From NCBI RefSeq assembly GCF_029338515.1, contig NZ_CP119988.1:3906001-3970000 (forward strand): a stretch of 64,000 bases of DNA. The letters run 5' to 3'. This document shows positions 1 through 8,828 of the stretch, piece by piece. Each line of letters begins with the position of its first letter. The first letter of the stretch is position 1. This DNA is from Haloglomus litoreum. Lineage in GTDB: Archaea > Halobacteriota > Halobacteria > Halobacteriales > Haloarculaceae. Made by a program: the position numbers and the translations under genes. The notes under the pieces were generated by a model. It made no database searches. It worked only from the letters and a program-made list of their open reading frames with translations, and was not told the DNA's origin.

Positions 1-170
1 CGACGACGGCCATGAGGACGCGGAGGCCCGGTCCGGGGTCGAACGGGCGCGAGTGGACCGCTGCGGGGGCGTTCTCCTGGCGAGGACCGCGACGGGACAC
101 GCTCGCCGGTAGGTGCGGGAGCGACAAGACGATTGCCGTGGGCGGAGAGGGGTCGCCGTGGCCGTGGCCG

Positions 171-1814
171 CTATCCGTCCGGGTGGATGTCGGTGACGGT
201 GCCGACGCCCTTCGACTGGCCCTCGCGGAAGACGAACCGCTGGCCCTCCTCGATGAGGTAGGGACGGAACTTGAACCGCAGCCGTGCGCGGCCCGTATCG
301 CCCGGCAGGAGCTGGCCGCCCTCGGGGAAGATGGCGGCCGCCTCGCTCACCGTCTCCAGGTGGACGACGGGTTCGTACCCCTCATCGATGCGGGTCGGGT
401 GGTTCAGCACCATCACCTCGGCCTCGAACTCGCGGACCGGTTCCGGCTCCGCATCACGCGGCAGGAGCACCATCCCGCGCTCCACGTCGGCCTCGCGGAC
501 GTTCTTGAGCGCGATACCGACGATGCGGCCCGCCCGCGCCTCGTCGACGCGGTGGTAGTGCATCTCGATGGACCGGACCTCGACCTCGCGGAAGGAACCG
601 TCCTGCATCGGCCCGAGCAGGAGCTCGTCGCCGGCCGACACCGTGCCCGAGCGGATGGTGCCCGAGGCGACCGCACCGACGCCCTTGACGTTGTAGCTCC
701 GGTCGACGTACATCTGGAAGGTGTCGGCGGCCGTGCCGCTCTCGGTCTTCGGGAGCCGGTGGAACAGCTCGTCGAGCACCTGCAACCCCTCCATCGTCAC
801 GGCGCTCGTCGTGACGACCGGGACGACCGTCTCCGAGATCTCCTCGATGGCGGCCTCGACACCGTGCCGGGCCACCGACAGCGGCGTCCGGTCGGCCCCC
901 CGGAGGAGCCGCTCGACCTCGCGCTCGACCTCGGCGAGGCGCTCCTCGCTCACCATGTCGGCCTTCGTGATGGCGACGATGGTCGGGAGTTCGGTCGCGA
1001 GCAGGATGCCGAGGTGTTCGCGGGTGGTCTTGGTGGGGCCGTCGTCGGCCGCGACGACGAGCAGGCCGTAGTCGAGTTTCTGCCCGACCAGCCCGCGGAT
1101 GGTGGTGCGGAGCCACGGCTCGTGGCCCACCGTGTCGACGAAGCTGACGAGGCGGTCGGCCTCCTCGACGACGCCGGCGCGGTCGGACTTGCGGTGCGGG
1201 TTGTCCATCCGGACGGGGCCGTCCTCGTCGTCGAAGCCGTAGACGCCGTACGACAGGTCGGCGGAGAGCCCGCGCTCCATCTCGTGGGGCTGGACGTCGA
1301 GGAACGAACGGGTGCCGCCCTCGCCGTCGTCCGGTTCGCCGGTGACCAGCGAGCCGACCAGCGTCGACTTCCCGTGGTCGACGTGGCCCGCGGTGCCGAC
1401 GACGATGTGCTCGTCGTCGGTGTCGAGCACCGCACCCTCCCGGACCGTGGCGACGCCGACGATGCCGCGCTCGCCCTCGCCACCGGGTTCGGCCCCCTCC
1501 GGGCCGACACCCCACGTCTGCACGTCGTCGATGTGGGCGCCGGCCTCCTCGGCCAGCAGCGAGAGGACGTCCATCGACTCGGAGAAGGCGTCGGGGGAGA
1601 TGCCCGCGATGCCGCCGTCGTCCGTGACGCCGACGACGTAGGTGGCCTCCCCGTCGCCGGAGAGGACACGGTGGCGCAGCTGCGCCGCGAGGGATTCGAG
1701 ACGGCCGTCCGACAGGTGGACGGCCCGGGTGAGCCGTTCCTTGAACTCGACGCTGCCGCCCTCCTCCTCCCCGTGCTCGATGGCACGGTCGAGGAGGGCC
1801 CGGTCGGCTGGCAT
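171..1814 (-). CDS. GTPBP1-family translational GTPase
   Basis: A 547-residue protein of the EF-Tu/GTPBP1-like group of ribosome-associated GTPases. After a roughly 135-residue N-terminal extension come G1 (GHVDHGKST, about 143-151), G3 (DTVGHE, about 227-232) and G4 (TKAD, about 283-286), then EF-Tu-like beta-barrel domains II and III. The family hydrolyses GTP on or near ribosomes, and eukaryotic GTPBP1/2 act in mRNA surveillance or ribosome rescue. The archaeal role is not established. The ATG at 1814 is preferred because a TATA-like CTTTTG lies about 30 bp upstream, as for a leaderless transcript. It is not in an obvious operon. The GTPase assignment is certain; the cellular role is inferred from the family. 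Confidence 0.9.
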   Translation of the reverse strand: MPADRALLDRAIEHGEEEGGSVEFKERLTRAVHLSDGRLESLAAQLRHRVLSGDGEATYVVGVTDDGGIAGISPDAFSESMDVLSLLAEEAGAHIDDVQTWGVGPEGAEPGGEGERGIVGVATVREGAVLDTDDEHIVVGTAGHVDHGKSTLVGSLVTGEPDDGEGGTRSFLDVQPHEMERGLSADLSYGVYGFDDEDGPVRMDNPHRKSDRAGVVEEADRLVSFVDTVGHEPWLRTTIRGLVGQKLDYGLLVVAADDGPTKTTREHLGILLATELPTIVAITKADMVSEERLAEVEREVERLLRGADRTPLSVARHGVEAAIEEISETVVPVVTTSAVTMEGLQVLDELFHRLPKTESGTAADTFQMYVDRSYNVKGVGAVASGTIRSGTVSAGDELLLGPMQDGSFREVEVRSIEMHYHRVDEARAGRIVGIALKNVREADVERGMVLLPRDAEPEPVREFEAEVMVLNHPTRIDEGYEPVVHLETVSEAAAIFPEGGQLLPGDTGRARLRFKFRPYLIEEGQRFVFREGQSKGVGTVTDIHPDG

Positions 1815-1913
1815 ACGGGAACGCGTAACAGCCGGCCGGGCAAAAGGCTTCCCGACGCCGTGTGCCGAGCTAGCGAGCCTTGCTCGGAGTCGGCCGGCGA
1901 GCCGCGTCCGTCG

Positions 1914-2294
1914 TCAGGGCCAGACCAGCCCGCGAAGGCTGTCCAGCGTCTCGGGCGAGGCGAAGGGCGTCTCGTCGTGGACCATCGGCCGCAGCGCGAC
2001 CAGCCCGTCGAGCCGGTCCTCCAGCCCGGCGCGGTCCGTGGTGTCGTAGCCGGTGACGGTCCACGGCGGCCAGACGGTCAGTAGCTCGAATCGGCTCCCC
2101 GACCACCGGGTGTACACGTCGGCGGCGCCGTCCTGTGCGACGAGCGCCAGCTCGCCGTCGGTCGCGCGCATCGTCTCGACGTGGTCCGCGAGGTCGGCAT
2201 CGTCGCCGTCCGTGACCGCCTGGAAGACGTTGCGGACCGGCTGCTGGTCGGAGTGGGTCAGCAGGATGTCCCGAACGTCCGTCTCGTCACTCAT
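1914..2294 (-). CDS. Small acidic hypothetical protein
   Basis: A 126-residue soluble protein beginning MSDETDVRDIL. The reading frame can be extended to 2417, but that extension is Arg-rich and unlike the acidic body, so I place the start at the ATG at 2294. No signal peptide, membrane segment or known motif is visible. The middle and C-terminus contain hydrophobic and Trp/Tyr-containing strands (for example YTRWSGSRFELLTVWPPW), which suggests a small globular alpha/beta fold. It reads divergently from the nuclease lipoprotein gene that starts at 2462. I do not recognise a family; it is probably a haloarchaeal conserved hypothetical. Confidence 0.7.
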   Translation of the reverse strand: MSDETDVRDILLTHSDQQPVRNVFQAVTDGDDADLADHVETMRATDGELALVAQDGAADVYTRWSGSRFELLTVWPPWTVTGYDTTDRAGLEDRLDGLVALRPMVHDETPFASPETLDSLRGLVWP

Positions 2295-2461
2295 CGAGCG
2301 TGCGTACGTGTGGCACTCACATAGTCTCCGGGGTCGGCCGGCGGTCGAACCGCGGGCGGGCGCCGCGTCGGTGACCCGGTCACGGGGACCGTGGCCCGCG
2401 CGGCGGGACCACCCCAACGACGGGCCGTCACCGCTTTGCCGTGCGCCCCCGAGAGGCGGGT

Positions 2462-3412
2462 ATGCAACGGTCCCGCCTCGTGGCGGTTCTGCTCGCGACG
2501 CTCCTGCTGACCGCGGGCTGTACGGCCTCTCAGCCGGCGGCGCCGCCGGGTGACGGCGGCGCGGCCGACGGTCAGTCCGGTGGGGCGTCGCTTTACGGCG
2601 CCGAGACGACCGGCAGCGTCACCGTCACCGTCACGCGGGTCGTCGACGGCGACACGCTGGAGGTCCAGTACGACAACGGCACCGCCGACACCGTCCGCCT
2701 GCTCGGGGTCGACACGCCCGAGGTCCACACCGACAACTCGCCCGACGAGTTCGAGGGCGTCCCCGAGACCGAGGCCGGCCGCTCCTGTCTCGGGCGCTGG
2801 GGCGAGCGGGCCAGCAGCTACGCGAAGGAGACGCTGACCGGCGAGGAGGTCACACTCTACTTCGACGAGAAGGAGGGGCGACGGGGCTACTACGGCCGCC
2901 TCCTCTCGTACGTCGTCCACGACGGGTCGAACTTCAACTACGGCCTCGTCTCCGGTGGCTACGCCCGTGTGTACGACTCGCAGTTCACCGCCCGTGAGGC
3001 GTTCTACGACGCCGAATCGACCGCACAGGGCGACGGGACGGGACTCTGGGAGTGTGCCACCGAGTCGCCGCCGACCGGCACCGCGACGGCGACCGCCGAC
3101 GGCGGCATCCACGCCGACGCCGAGGGCAACGACAACGAGAACCTGAACGACGAGTACGTCACCCTGGAGAACACGGGCGACACCGATCTCTCCCTGGCGG
3201 GCTGGACGGTCAGCGACGAGGCCGGGAAGACCTACACCTTCGGCGACGTGACGCTGGCGCCCGGCGAGCGGGTGACGCTCCACACCGGGAGCGGGACCGA
3301 CGGCGACGGCGACCTCTACTGGGGTCGCGAGGGGGCCGTCTGGAACAACGGCGGTGACACGGTGACCGTGCGGGACGATTCCGGCGCGGTCGTCGCCGAG
3401 CGGTCGTACTGA
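2462..3412 (+). CDS. Secreted thermonuclease-like lipoprotein with lamin-tail domain
   Basis: A 316-residue predicted lipoprotein. The signal peptide ends in the lipobox LLTAGC, with Cys at about residue 20, so the mature protein should be anchored outside the membrane. A staphylococcal-nuclease (TNase) domain spans about 52-200, with the typical VVDGDTL strand and RLLGVDTPE turn; Arg79 fits the catalytic arginine and RLLSYV carries another. A lamin-tail domain (LTD) follows at about 214-316 (WTVSDEAGKTYTF, LAPGERVTLH). The TNase-LTD pairing is known in secreted prokaryotic nucleases, where LTD is thought to position the enzyme at the surface. Likely role: degradation of environmental DNA or RNA for nutrients. 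The ATG at 2462 is chosen because it directly precedes the signal peptide. Confidence 0.88.
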   Translation: MQRSRLVAVLLATLLLTAGCTASQPAAPPGDGGAADGQSGGASLYGAETTGSVTVTVTRVVDGDTLEVQYDNGTADTVRLLGVDTPEVHTDNSPDEFEGVPETEAGRSCLGRWGERASSYAKETLTGEEVTLYFDEKEGRRGYYGRLLSYVVHDGSNFNYGLVSGGYARVYDSQFTAREAFYDAESTAQGDGTGLWECATESPPTGTATATADGGIHADAEGNDNENLNDEYVTLENTGDTDLSLAGWTVSDEAGKTYTFGDVTLAPGERVTLHTGSGTDGDGDLYWGREGAVWNNGGDTVTVRDDSGAVVAERSY

Positions 3413-3521
3413 CCCACGCAGCCGCCGGTCCACCGTCCGGGAGGATGGGGTCGGACCGTGGGACATTGCCGGGGATTTTTCCACCACCGGATCGTCCGGC
3501 GGAAACAGGAACGGGGTCACG

Positions 3522-4142
3522 ATGGACTACGAACTGCCGCCTGCGATGCTGGAGGGTGGTGTCGGAGCGGGAACGAGCGTGCTGCTGGCGGGGCCACCGG
3601 GGTCGGGCAAGCGCGAGCTGCTCTGGGAGGTGCTCACCACCGGTCGGAAGGGCGGCTCCGTGCTCGTGACGATGACCGACCCGGTCGACGAACTCGGGTT
3701 CACCTTCGAGCGCGTCGACCCGGACGAGCCCGAGGTCCACGCCGTCGACGCGAGCGGGCGCCTCGACCCCGATGCCGTCGACGGGCTCTCGGAGCCCCAC
3801 CGGCGCGTCGAGGTGGTCGACGGCCCCGCCGACTTCACCGGCATCGGGATGGCGCTGGCCAGCCGACTCGACGAGCTGGACCCGCCGAACCCGAACCGCC
3901 GGGTCGGCGTCGACGGCGTGGCGCCGCTGCTCGACGCCGTCGACTGGGAGTCCGTCTACAAGTTCCTCCGGCGGATGAGCGACCGTGCTCGGGCCGACGA
4001 CTGGCTGTTCGTCGCCACGCTCGACACCGACGCCGTCGGACAGGTCGACTACAACCTGGTCGAGCAGGCGTTCGACACCGTGCTGGAGACCAGCCCCGCC
4101 GACGGGGGCGACGCCGTCCGGCCCGCGGACGAGGCCGAGTGA
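3522..4142 (+). CDS. RecA/KaiC-superfamily-like protein (DUF7504/HTR-like)
   Basis: A 206-residue cytoplasmic protein with a RecA-like core. A P-loop (AGPPGSGKREL, about 22-32) is followed by beta-strands and helices typical of KaiC-like ATPases. Walker A is incomplete: the Ser/Thr normally after the Lys is Arg, so ATP hydrolysis is doubtful. Haloarchaea carry many such 'HTR-like' proteins, often near signal-transduction or motility genes, but none has a firm biochemical role. A second, more degenerate relative is encoded at 54249-54875. The gene stands just upstream of hisS in the same direction, with about 110 bp between them. The family assignment is moderately sure; the function is unknown. 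Confidence 0.7.
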   Translation: MDYELPPAMLEGGVGAGTSVLLAGPPGSGKRELLWEVLTTGRKGGSVLVTMTDPVDELGFTFERVDPDEPEVHAVDASGRLDPDAVDGLSEPHRRVEVVDGPADFTGIGMALASRLDELDPPNPNRRVGVDGVAPLLDAVDWESVYKFLRRMSDRARADDWLFVATLDTDAVGQVDYNLVEQAFDTVLETSPADGGDAVRPADEAE

Positions 4143-4251
4143 CACGAGGGGAGCGCGACGACCGACCAACCCCGGGACGCCGGGGGGCGCCGTTCCCCGC
4201 CGCGCCGCGCCGACCGTAACCTTTCAACCCGCCCCCGGCGAACCGCGGGGC

Positions 4252-5547
4252 ATGTACGAGCGCCTGAAGGGCTTTCGCGACTTCTTCCCCCCGGAGATGG
4301 CCGCCCGGCGCGCCGTCGTCGACACCGTCGAGGACGTCGCCCGGCGGTACGGCTTCCGCGAGATCGACACGCCCCGGCTCGAGCGGGCCGAGATGTGGGC
4401 GGACAAGTCCGGCGACGACATCGTCGACGAGCTGTACGCCTTCGAGGACAAGGGCGGGCGCCACGTCACGCTCACGCCCGAACTCACGCCCACCGTGGCG
4501 CGGATGGTCGTCGACAAGGGACAGGAACTGAGCAAGCCCATCAAGTGGGTCTCCACGCGGCCGTTCTGGCGGTACGAGGCGGTCCAGCAGGGCCGCTTCC
4601 GCGAGTTCCACCAGACCAACGTCGACATCTTCGGGACCGACGAGCCGACCGCCGACGCCGAGGTGCTGGCGTTCGCGGCCGACGCGCTGACCGAACTCGG
4701 GCTGACCGGCGAGGACTTCGAGTTCCGGGTCTCGCACCGCGACATCCTCGGCAACCTGCTGGAGTCGTTCGAGCCCGAGGTCGACAGGCGCGTGGCCATC
4801 CGCGCCGTGGACAAGCGCGAGAAGGTCGATTACGACGAGTACCTCGACCTCCTCGCGGAAGCGGGGATGGAGCGGGCCGACGCCGAGTCGTTCGACGCCC
4901 TCCTCGCCGACGACGACCTCGACGCCATCGTCGAGGCCGGCAACGAGGACGTGGGCGCCGCAGTCGGGAACCTGCGTGCCGTACTCTCCGCGGCCGAGGA
5001 CTTCGGCGTCCGCGAGTACTGCGACGTGTCGCTCGCGACCGCACGCGGACTGGACTACTACACCGGCGTCGTGTTCGAGTGCTTCGACTCCACCGGCGAG
5101 GTCTCGCGCTCGGTCTTCGGCGGCGGCCGCTACGACGACCTCATCGAGGAGTTCGGCGGCCAGCCCACGCCCGCCGTCGGCGTCGCGCCCGGCCACGCCA
5201 CCCTCCACCTCCTCTGCCAGCGCGCCGGCGTCTACCCGGACGAGGCCGTCTCGACCGACTACTACGTCCTGTCGGTGGGGGAGACGCGACCCGAGGCGCT
5301 CCGCGTAGCCCGTGACCTCCGCGAGCGCGGCCACGTCGTCGAGACCGACCTCAACGACCGCGGCTTCGGCTCGCAGCTCTCGTACGCCGATTCCATCAAC
5401 GCCGAGACCGTCGTCGTGGTCGGCGAGCGCGACCTCGAGGACGGCAACGTGACGGTGAAGGACATGGCCAGCGGCGACGAGACGACCGCGCCGTTCGAGA
5501 GCTTCCCCGGTGACGCCGAGCGGCCGACGTACGACGATTTCGCTTGA
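4252..5547 (+). CDS. hisS: Histidyl-tRNA synthetase
   Basis: A 431-residue class II aminoacyl-tRNA synthetase that charges tRNA-His with histidine in the cytoplasm. Visible signatures are the N-terminal LKGFRDFFPPE, motif 2 (RPFWRYEAVQQGRFREFHQ), the histidine-binding loop GLDYYTG and motif 3 (SVFGGGRYDDL), followed by an alpha/beta anticodon-binding domain from about residue 335. Length and domain order are normal. The ATG at 4252 is chosen over longer in-frame extensions because MYERLKGFRDFF aligns with the family N-terminus. An AT-rich stretch follows the stop codon and may end transcription. Confidence 0.97.
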   Translation: MYERLKGFRDFFPPEMAARRAVVDTVEDVARRYGFREIDTPRLERAEMWADKSGDDIVDELYAFEDKGGRHVTLTPELTPTVARMVVDKGQELSKPIKWVSTRPFWRYEAVQQGRFREFHQTNVDIFGTDEPTADAEVLAFAADALTELGLTGEDFEFRVSHRDILGNLLESFEPEVDRRVAIRAVDKREKVDYDEYLDLLAEAGMERADAESFDALLADDDLDAIVEAGNEDVGAAVGNLRAVLSAAEDFGVREYCDVSLATARGLDYYTGVVFECFDSTGEVSRSVFGGGRYDDLIEEFGGQPTPAVGVAPGHATLHLLCQRAGVYPDEAVSTDYYVLSVGETRPEALRVARDLRERGHVVETDLNDRGFGSQLSYADSINAETVVVVGERDLEDGNVTVKDMASGDETTAPFESFPGDAERPTYDDFA

Positions 5548-5635
5548 ATTCTGCAGATTTTCAACCTATTTCATACCTTGTAAAGTGGCCTCTATAATTA
5601 CAAGTGAATTTGATTATTTTCCCACTACAGCCCCC
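5548..5635 (+). terminator. AT-rich segment after hisS, likely terminator
   Basis: Directly after the hisS stop the sequence turns AT-rich, with several short T runs (gattttcaacc, cctatttcata, tgattattttccc). This contrasts sharply with the surrounding high G+C. Archaeal transcription terminates at oligo-T tracts, so these fit as the hisS terminator. No stable hairpin is evident. Confidence 0.4.
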
Positions 5636-6228
5636 AGGAACCTGTAGAAAGCCCCCGGGCGCTCGACCGGTTGCGACTCGCTGCGGTCCTCGCCTCGCTC
5701 GCTTCGCTCGCTCGGCTGTGGTCCTTGCGTCGTCTCACCGGGTCGACCGCCCGGCCCCTTTCAGTCCCGCCCGACATGACTTGTTGAGGCTCGCGGCGCC
5801 CCTGCCCTTCCCCAGGTCGCGCGGGCCTCGCGGTGCTCGGCCACGCGCTCCCGGCCAGATGGTGGTTGCTCGGCCGGCTGGTTCCGAGGTTAGGAAGCGC
5901 GCTCGCGCCATCCGGCGGAGGCCGCGAACGTCAGTGAGCGTGCCGGAGCCCAATCGGCGCGAGCGCGGGGAGGTGTGGGGACGCTAGCGCTCCGGTGGAA
6001 CCACCACGCGCGAACGCTCGGTGCCGCAAGCAACAGGGCGGGACTGAAAGGGGCCGTCCGCTCGACCGCTCCCGGGCGACGCAAGCACCGCAGGGAGCGA
6101 ACGCAGTGAGCGACCGAGGAGCGCAGCGAGCCCCGGAGCGTCGAGCGGACGGGGCCTTTCTACTCGGTTCAGTCATCGCTGTCGGTCTCGTCGTGTGGGC
6201 CAGCGGGAACCTCGCACAACCACGCCAC
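5636..6228. repeat. Gene-free intergenic repeat element with 20-bp inverted repeats
   Basis: This stretch between the convergent hisS and a glycosyltransferase gene has no convincing gene. A perfect 20-bp inverted repeat, ggcccctttcagtcccgccc at 5753-5772 and its complement at 6036-6055, bounds about 263 bp. A second inverted pair, gtccgctcgac at 6056-6066 and 6140-6150, lies to the right. Low-complexity 'gctcgcttcgctcgctcg' and 'gcgaacgcagtgagcg' blocks are typical of haloarchaeal intergenic repeats. All six frames lack acidic haloarchaeal codon bias. It could be a MITE-like remnant or a structured transcript. Confidence 0.6.
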
Positions 6229-7347
6229 TCAGCCGACCAGGCCCTCGAACAGCGCCTCGTACTGCACCGCGACCTGCGACCAGTCGTACGCCAGCGCCCG
6301 CTCACGAGCCCGCGCACCCATCGCCTCCAGCGCCCCGGAGTCCCGCGCGAGGTCGTCCAGCGTCCGCGCCAGCGCGTCGGGCGAGGGCTCGACCACCCGC
6401 CCGACAGTGTCGTCGACCACATCGGTCGCCGCACGGGGGGAGGCCACCACGAGTGTCCCCGAGGCGAGTGCCTCCAGCACCGTGAGCGGCATCCCCTCGT
6501 ACGCCGACGGGAGGACGAACAGGTCACTGGCGGCGTAGCGCGCCGGGAGGTCGGCGTCGGGGACGTAGCCGAGGAACTCGACACGGTCGCCGACGCCCGC
6601 CCGGCGGACGCGTTGCTCAAGGTCCTCGCGCAGGGGCCCGTCGCCGCCGACCGTGAGCCGCCAGTCGCCGTTCGATGCCGCCACGGCGTCCACGAGACGA
6701 CCGGGCCGCTTCTGCTCGACGAGTCGCCCCTGGAAGTGGACGCGGATGGGGCCCCCGTCGTCCGACGCGCCGGCGTCGGGGTGGAACCGCCCCGTGTCGA
6801 CGCCGTTCGGAATCGGGACGAGCCGACCGTCCGCGGCGGGGTTCGGGCCCCGGAGGCGGCCGATCCGCGCGATGTCGTCGCGGACGTTCCCGGAGATGGC
6901 GACCACGCGGTCGGCACGGCGGGCGATGCGGCGCTCCAGTGCCGCGTACGCCAGCGCCTGTGGCTTGCCGAGGACGCCGCGAACGCCCGCGCGGGCGAGC
7001 CAGCCGTGCCAGACCAGGTGGAAGACCATCGCCGTCGGCACGTCGAAGTCGACGCCGCGGAAGGCGCTCTCGTCGGTCAGGAGGAGCACGTCGCAGGCCT
7101 CGGCGTCGACGCGGGCGGCGCGGGCGAGCCCGAGCTCCGTGACCGGGTTCAGCTTCAGCCCCCGTGGGGAGGGGTAGGTCCGCACGTCGAGATCGTCGAT
7201 GCCGTCGCGGCGGTCGCGCGGCTCGTCGGTGAAGACGGTCACGTCGTGGCCGCGCCGCGCGAGCGCCCGGGCGAGGTGTTCGGTGTGGCGCTCGCCGCCG
7301 CCGGGTTCCGGCCGGGCGAAGTAGGCCTGCAGGACGCCGACGTGCAT
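6229..7347 (-). CDS. Family 4 glycosyltransferase
   Basis: A 372-residue GT-B-fold retaining glycosyltransferase (GT4 / group 1). The N-terminal acceptor domain begins MHVGVLQAYF with the Gly-rich GGGERHTEHLAR. The C-terminal nucleotide-sugar domain has FQGRLVEQKRP, the VGGDGPL strand, LGYVPDADLP and the EX7E motif in YEGMPLTVLEALASG. It probably adds a sugar from an NDP-sugar to a lipid-linked or surface glycan; donor and acceptor cannot be read from sequence. The ATG at 7347 removes an out-of-character Arg/Thr-rich extension. A second glycosyltransferase lies 28 bp upstream on the same strand, so the two are likely co-transcribed. Confidence 0.9.
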   Translation of the reverse strand: MHVGVLQAYFARPEPGGGERHTEHLARALARRGHDVTVFTDEPRDRRDGIDDLDVRTYPSPRGLKLNPVTELGLARAARVDAEACDVLLLTDESAFRGVDFDVPTAMVFHLVWHGWLARAGVRGVLGKPQALAYAALERRIARRADRVVAISGNVRDDIARIGRLRGPNPAADGRLVPIPNGVDTGRFHPDAGASDDGGPIRVHFQGRLVEQKRPGRLVDAVAASNGDWRLTVGGDGPLREDLEQRVRRAGVGDRVEFLGYVPDADLPARYAASDLFVLPSAYEGMPLTVLEALASGTLVVASPRAATDVVDDTVGRVVEPSPDALARTLDDLARDSGALEAMGARARERALAYDWSQVAVQYEALFEGLVG

Positions 7348-7375
7348 CAGCGACCACCCGGGGGAGCGCCGGCCA

Positions 7376-8593
7376 TCAGAAGCGGGCCTGGAAGTCGGCG
7401 TGGTGGCCGGCGACCAGTCCGCGGAGGCGGTTCTCGAACGTCTCCCGGGAGAACTCCTCGACCGCCGCCCGCGCGTCGCCGTCGGCGAGGCCGTCGCGCT
7501 CGAAGCGCGCGATGGCGGTCCGGATGCCCGCCGGGGTGCCGTCGTGGGTGTAGCCGTTCTCGCCCTCCTCGACGTGCATCCCGGGGAAGCCGGTCTCGTT
7601 GACGAGACAGGCCTTGTCCGAGGCGTTGGCCTCCACCGGGACGATGCCGAAGTCCTCCTTGTGGCCGTTGAAGACGACGGCCCGACAGTTCGACAGCAGG
7701 GCGCGCTTCTGGGCCTCGCTGACGTAGCCGTGGTACTCGACGTTCGGGAGGCGCTCGACCCGCTCGCGGACATACCCGGCCACGTCGCCCTCGGGCCCGG
7801 CCAGCAGGAGGCGCCGGTCCGTGTCGGCGAAGGCCTCGACGACGGCCTCGACACCCTTCTCGTCGTCCAGGCGGCCGAGGTGGAGGTAGTAGTCCCCGGC
7901 CGGCCGGGGCGAGCGGTCGGGGTCGGCGGCCACCCGGGTCGCCGTCGTCCCGCCGTCCGTCCGGTACCGTTCGAGGGGAACCGGCGGATAGAGCACCTCC
8001 GCCTCGCGGTCGTAGTACTTCCAGAGCCGCCGCGCGATGACGGGGCTGTTGGCGAGGTAGTGGTCGACGCGGCGGTCGACCGCGGCGTCGCGGGTCCGGA
8101 GGTGGCGCAGGAGCGGCCGGCCCACGGTCCCGAGCAGCGAGCCCTTGCGCTCGTGGTAGAGGTCGTAGAACCAGCGCGGCGGCGAGTGACAGTAGTTGAT
8201 GTGGAGGACGTCGTCCGGGGTGACGACGGCCCGGGGCGTCGCCCCGGAGGTGACGAGCACGTCGATGTCACCGTAGTCGCGCCAGTCGACGTCCTCCCAG
8301 ATGCCGTACTCGAAGACGCGGTCGACCCGTGCCTGCGCGCGCCGGAGCGGGGTCAGCGAGAGGTCGTCCAGCACGTCGTGGAACGGGATATCCGACGGGC
8401 CGGCGGTATCGGTCGGCGGGTCGACGGTGTAGATACGGTCGGCGTCCAGGGTCTCCGCGATGGCGCCGGCGACCCGGACGGCGCCGCCGACGCCACGGAC
8501 CCGCCAGTGCGCGATGGCGACGTTCAGGTCGGCGATCTCGACCGACGGCCTGTCGGGAACGCGCTCCGGACCGCCGGTCGTCTCCTCGCTCAC
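7376..8593 (-). CDS. Family 4 glycosyltransferase (WbaZ-like)
   Basis: A 405-residue GT-B glycosyltransferase. The N-terminal half contains IAHWRVRGVGGAVRVA and the HINYCHSPPRWFYDLY segment seen in WbaZ/mannosyltransferase-type GT4 enzymes. The C-terminal half has LGRLDDEKGVEAVVEAF, YHGYVSE and the EX7E motif EDFGIVPVEA. The start codon is GTG at 8593; no better in-frame ATG exists nearby. An AT-rich CCCATAAAAAAGGG element on this strand just upstream could be part of the promoter. It is the first gene of a probable two-gene operon with the GT at 6229-7347. Role: glycan assembly at the membrane, substrates unknown. Confidence 0.87.
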   Translation of the reverse strand: MSEETTGGPERVPDRPSVEIADLNVAIAHWRVRGVGGAVRVAGAIAETLDADRIYTVDPPTDTAGPSDIPFHDVLDDLSLTPLRRAQARVDRVFEYGIWEDVDWRDYGDIDVLVTSGATPRAVVTPDDVLHINYCHSPPRWFYDLYHERKGSLLGTVGRPLLRHLRTRDAAVDRRVDHYLANSPVIARRLWKYYDREAEVLYPPVPLERYRTDGGTTATRVAADPDRSPRPAGDYYLHLGRLDDEKGVEAVVEAFADTDRRLLLAGPEGDVAGYVRERVERLPNVEYHGYVSEAQKRALLSNCRAVVFNGHKEDFGIVPVEANASDKACLVNETGFPGMHVEEGENGYTHDGTPAGIRTAIARFERDGLADGDARAAVEEFSRETFENRLRGLVAGHHADFQARF

Positions 8594-8689
8594 TGCCCTT
8601 TTTTATGGGAATCGCGTGGAAAACCCTTGTGGCACGGCGCGGCCGTGTTCGGCGGTCTCACACCCTCGCGGCCCCGTCCGCTAGAGGAT

Positions 8690-8800
8690 GACAATCCCTT
8701 ATATTCGTTAGTCGAACCTAGTGCGGCCCAACTCCTTAGACGATATTACCATTATAATTCATAAGGGTTTTATCCACGCTCCAGCGACAGTGGGGCAGAG
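8690..8800 (+). promoter_or_regulatory. Promoter region of the isocitrate-lyase gene
   Basis: An AT-rich island lies upstream of the ATG at 8829. A TATA-like ggttttatcc at about 8768-8777 would place the transcript start near 8800. Further up, the 7-bp pair cccttat (8695-8701) and ataaggg (8761-8767) forms an inverted repeat around taatatcg-like AT-rich sequence, a plausible operator for carbon-source control. Confidence 0.45.
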
Positions 8801-8828
8801 CACGGGCATTCGCCCGCTCAGACAACCA

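Noticed and set aside
1-13. Possible minus-strand gene start (ATGGCCGTCGTCG) leaving the window
   Set aside because: Only 13 bases are visible; neither frame nor product can be supported.
12-2084. 690-codon open frame on the plus strand opposite the GTPase gene
   Set aside because: It is Arg/Leu/Val/Ala-rich without the acidic haloarchaeal bias and no family motif, and runs antisense to a clear GTPBP1-type gene. Shadow of high G+C.
5604-5987. 127-codon plus-strand frame in the intergenic repeat block
   Set aside because: Pro/Arg-rich, not acidic, and overlies inverted repeats; not coding-like.
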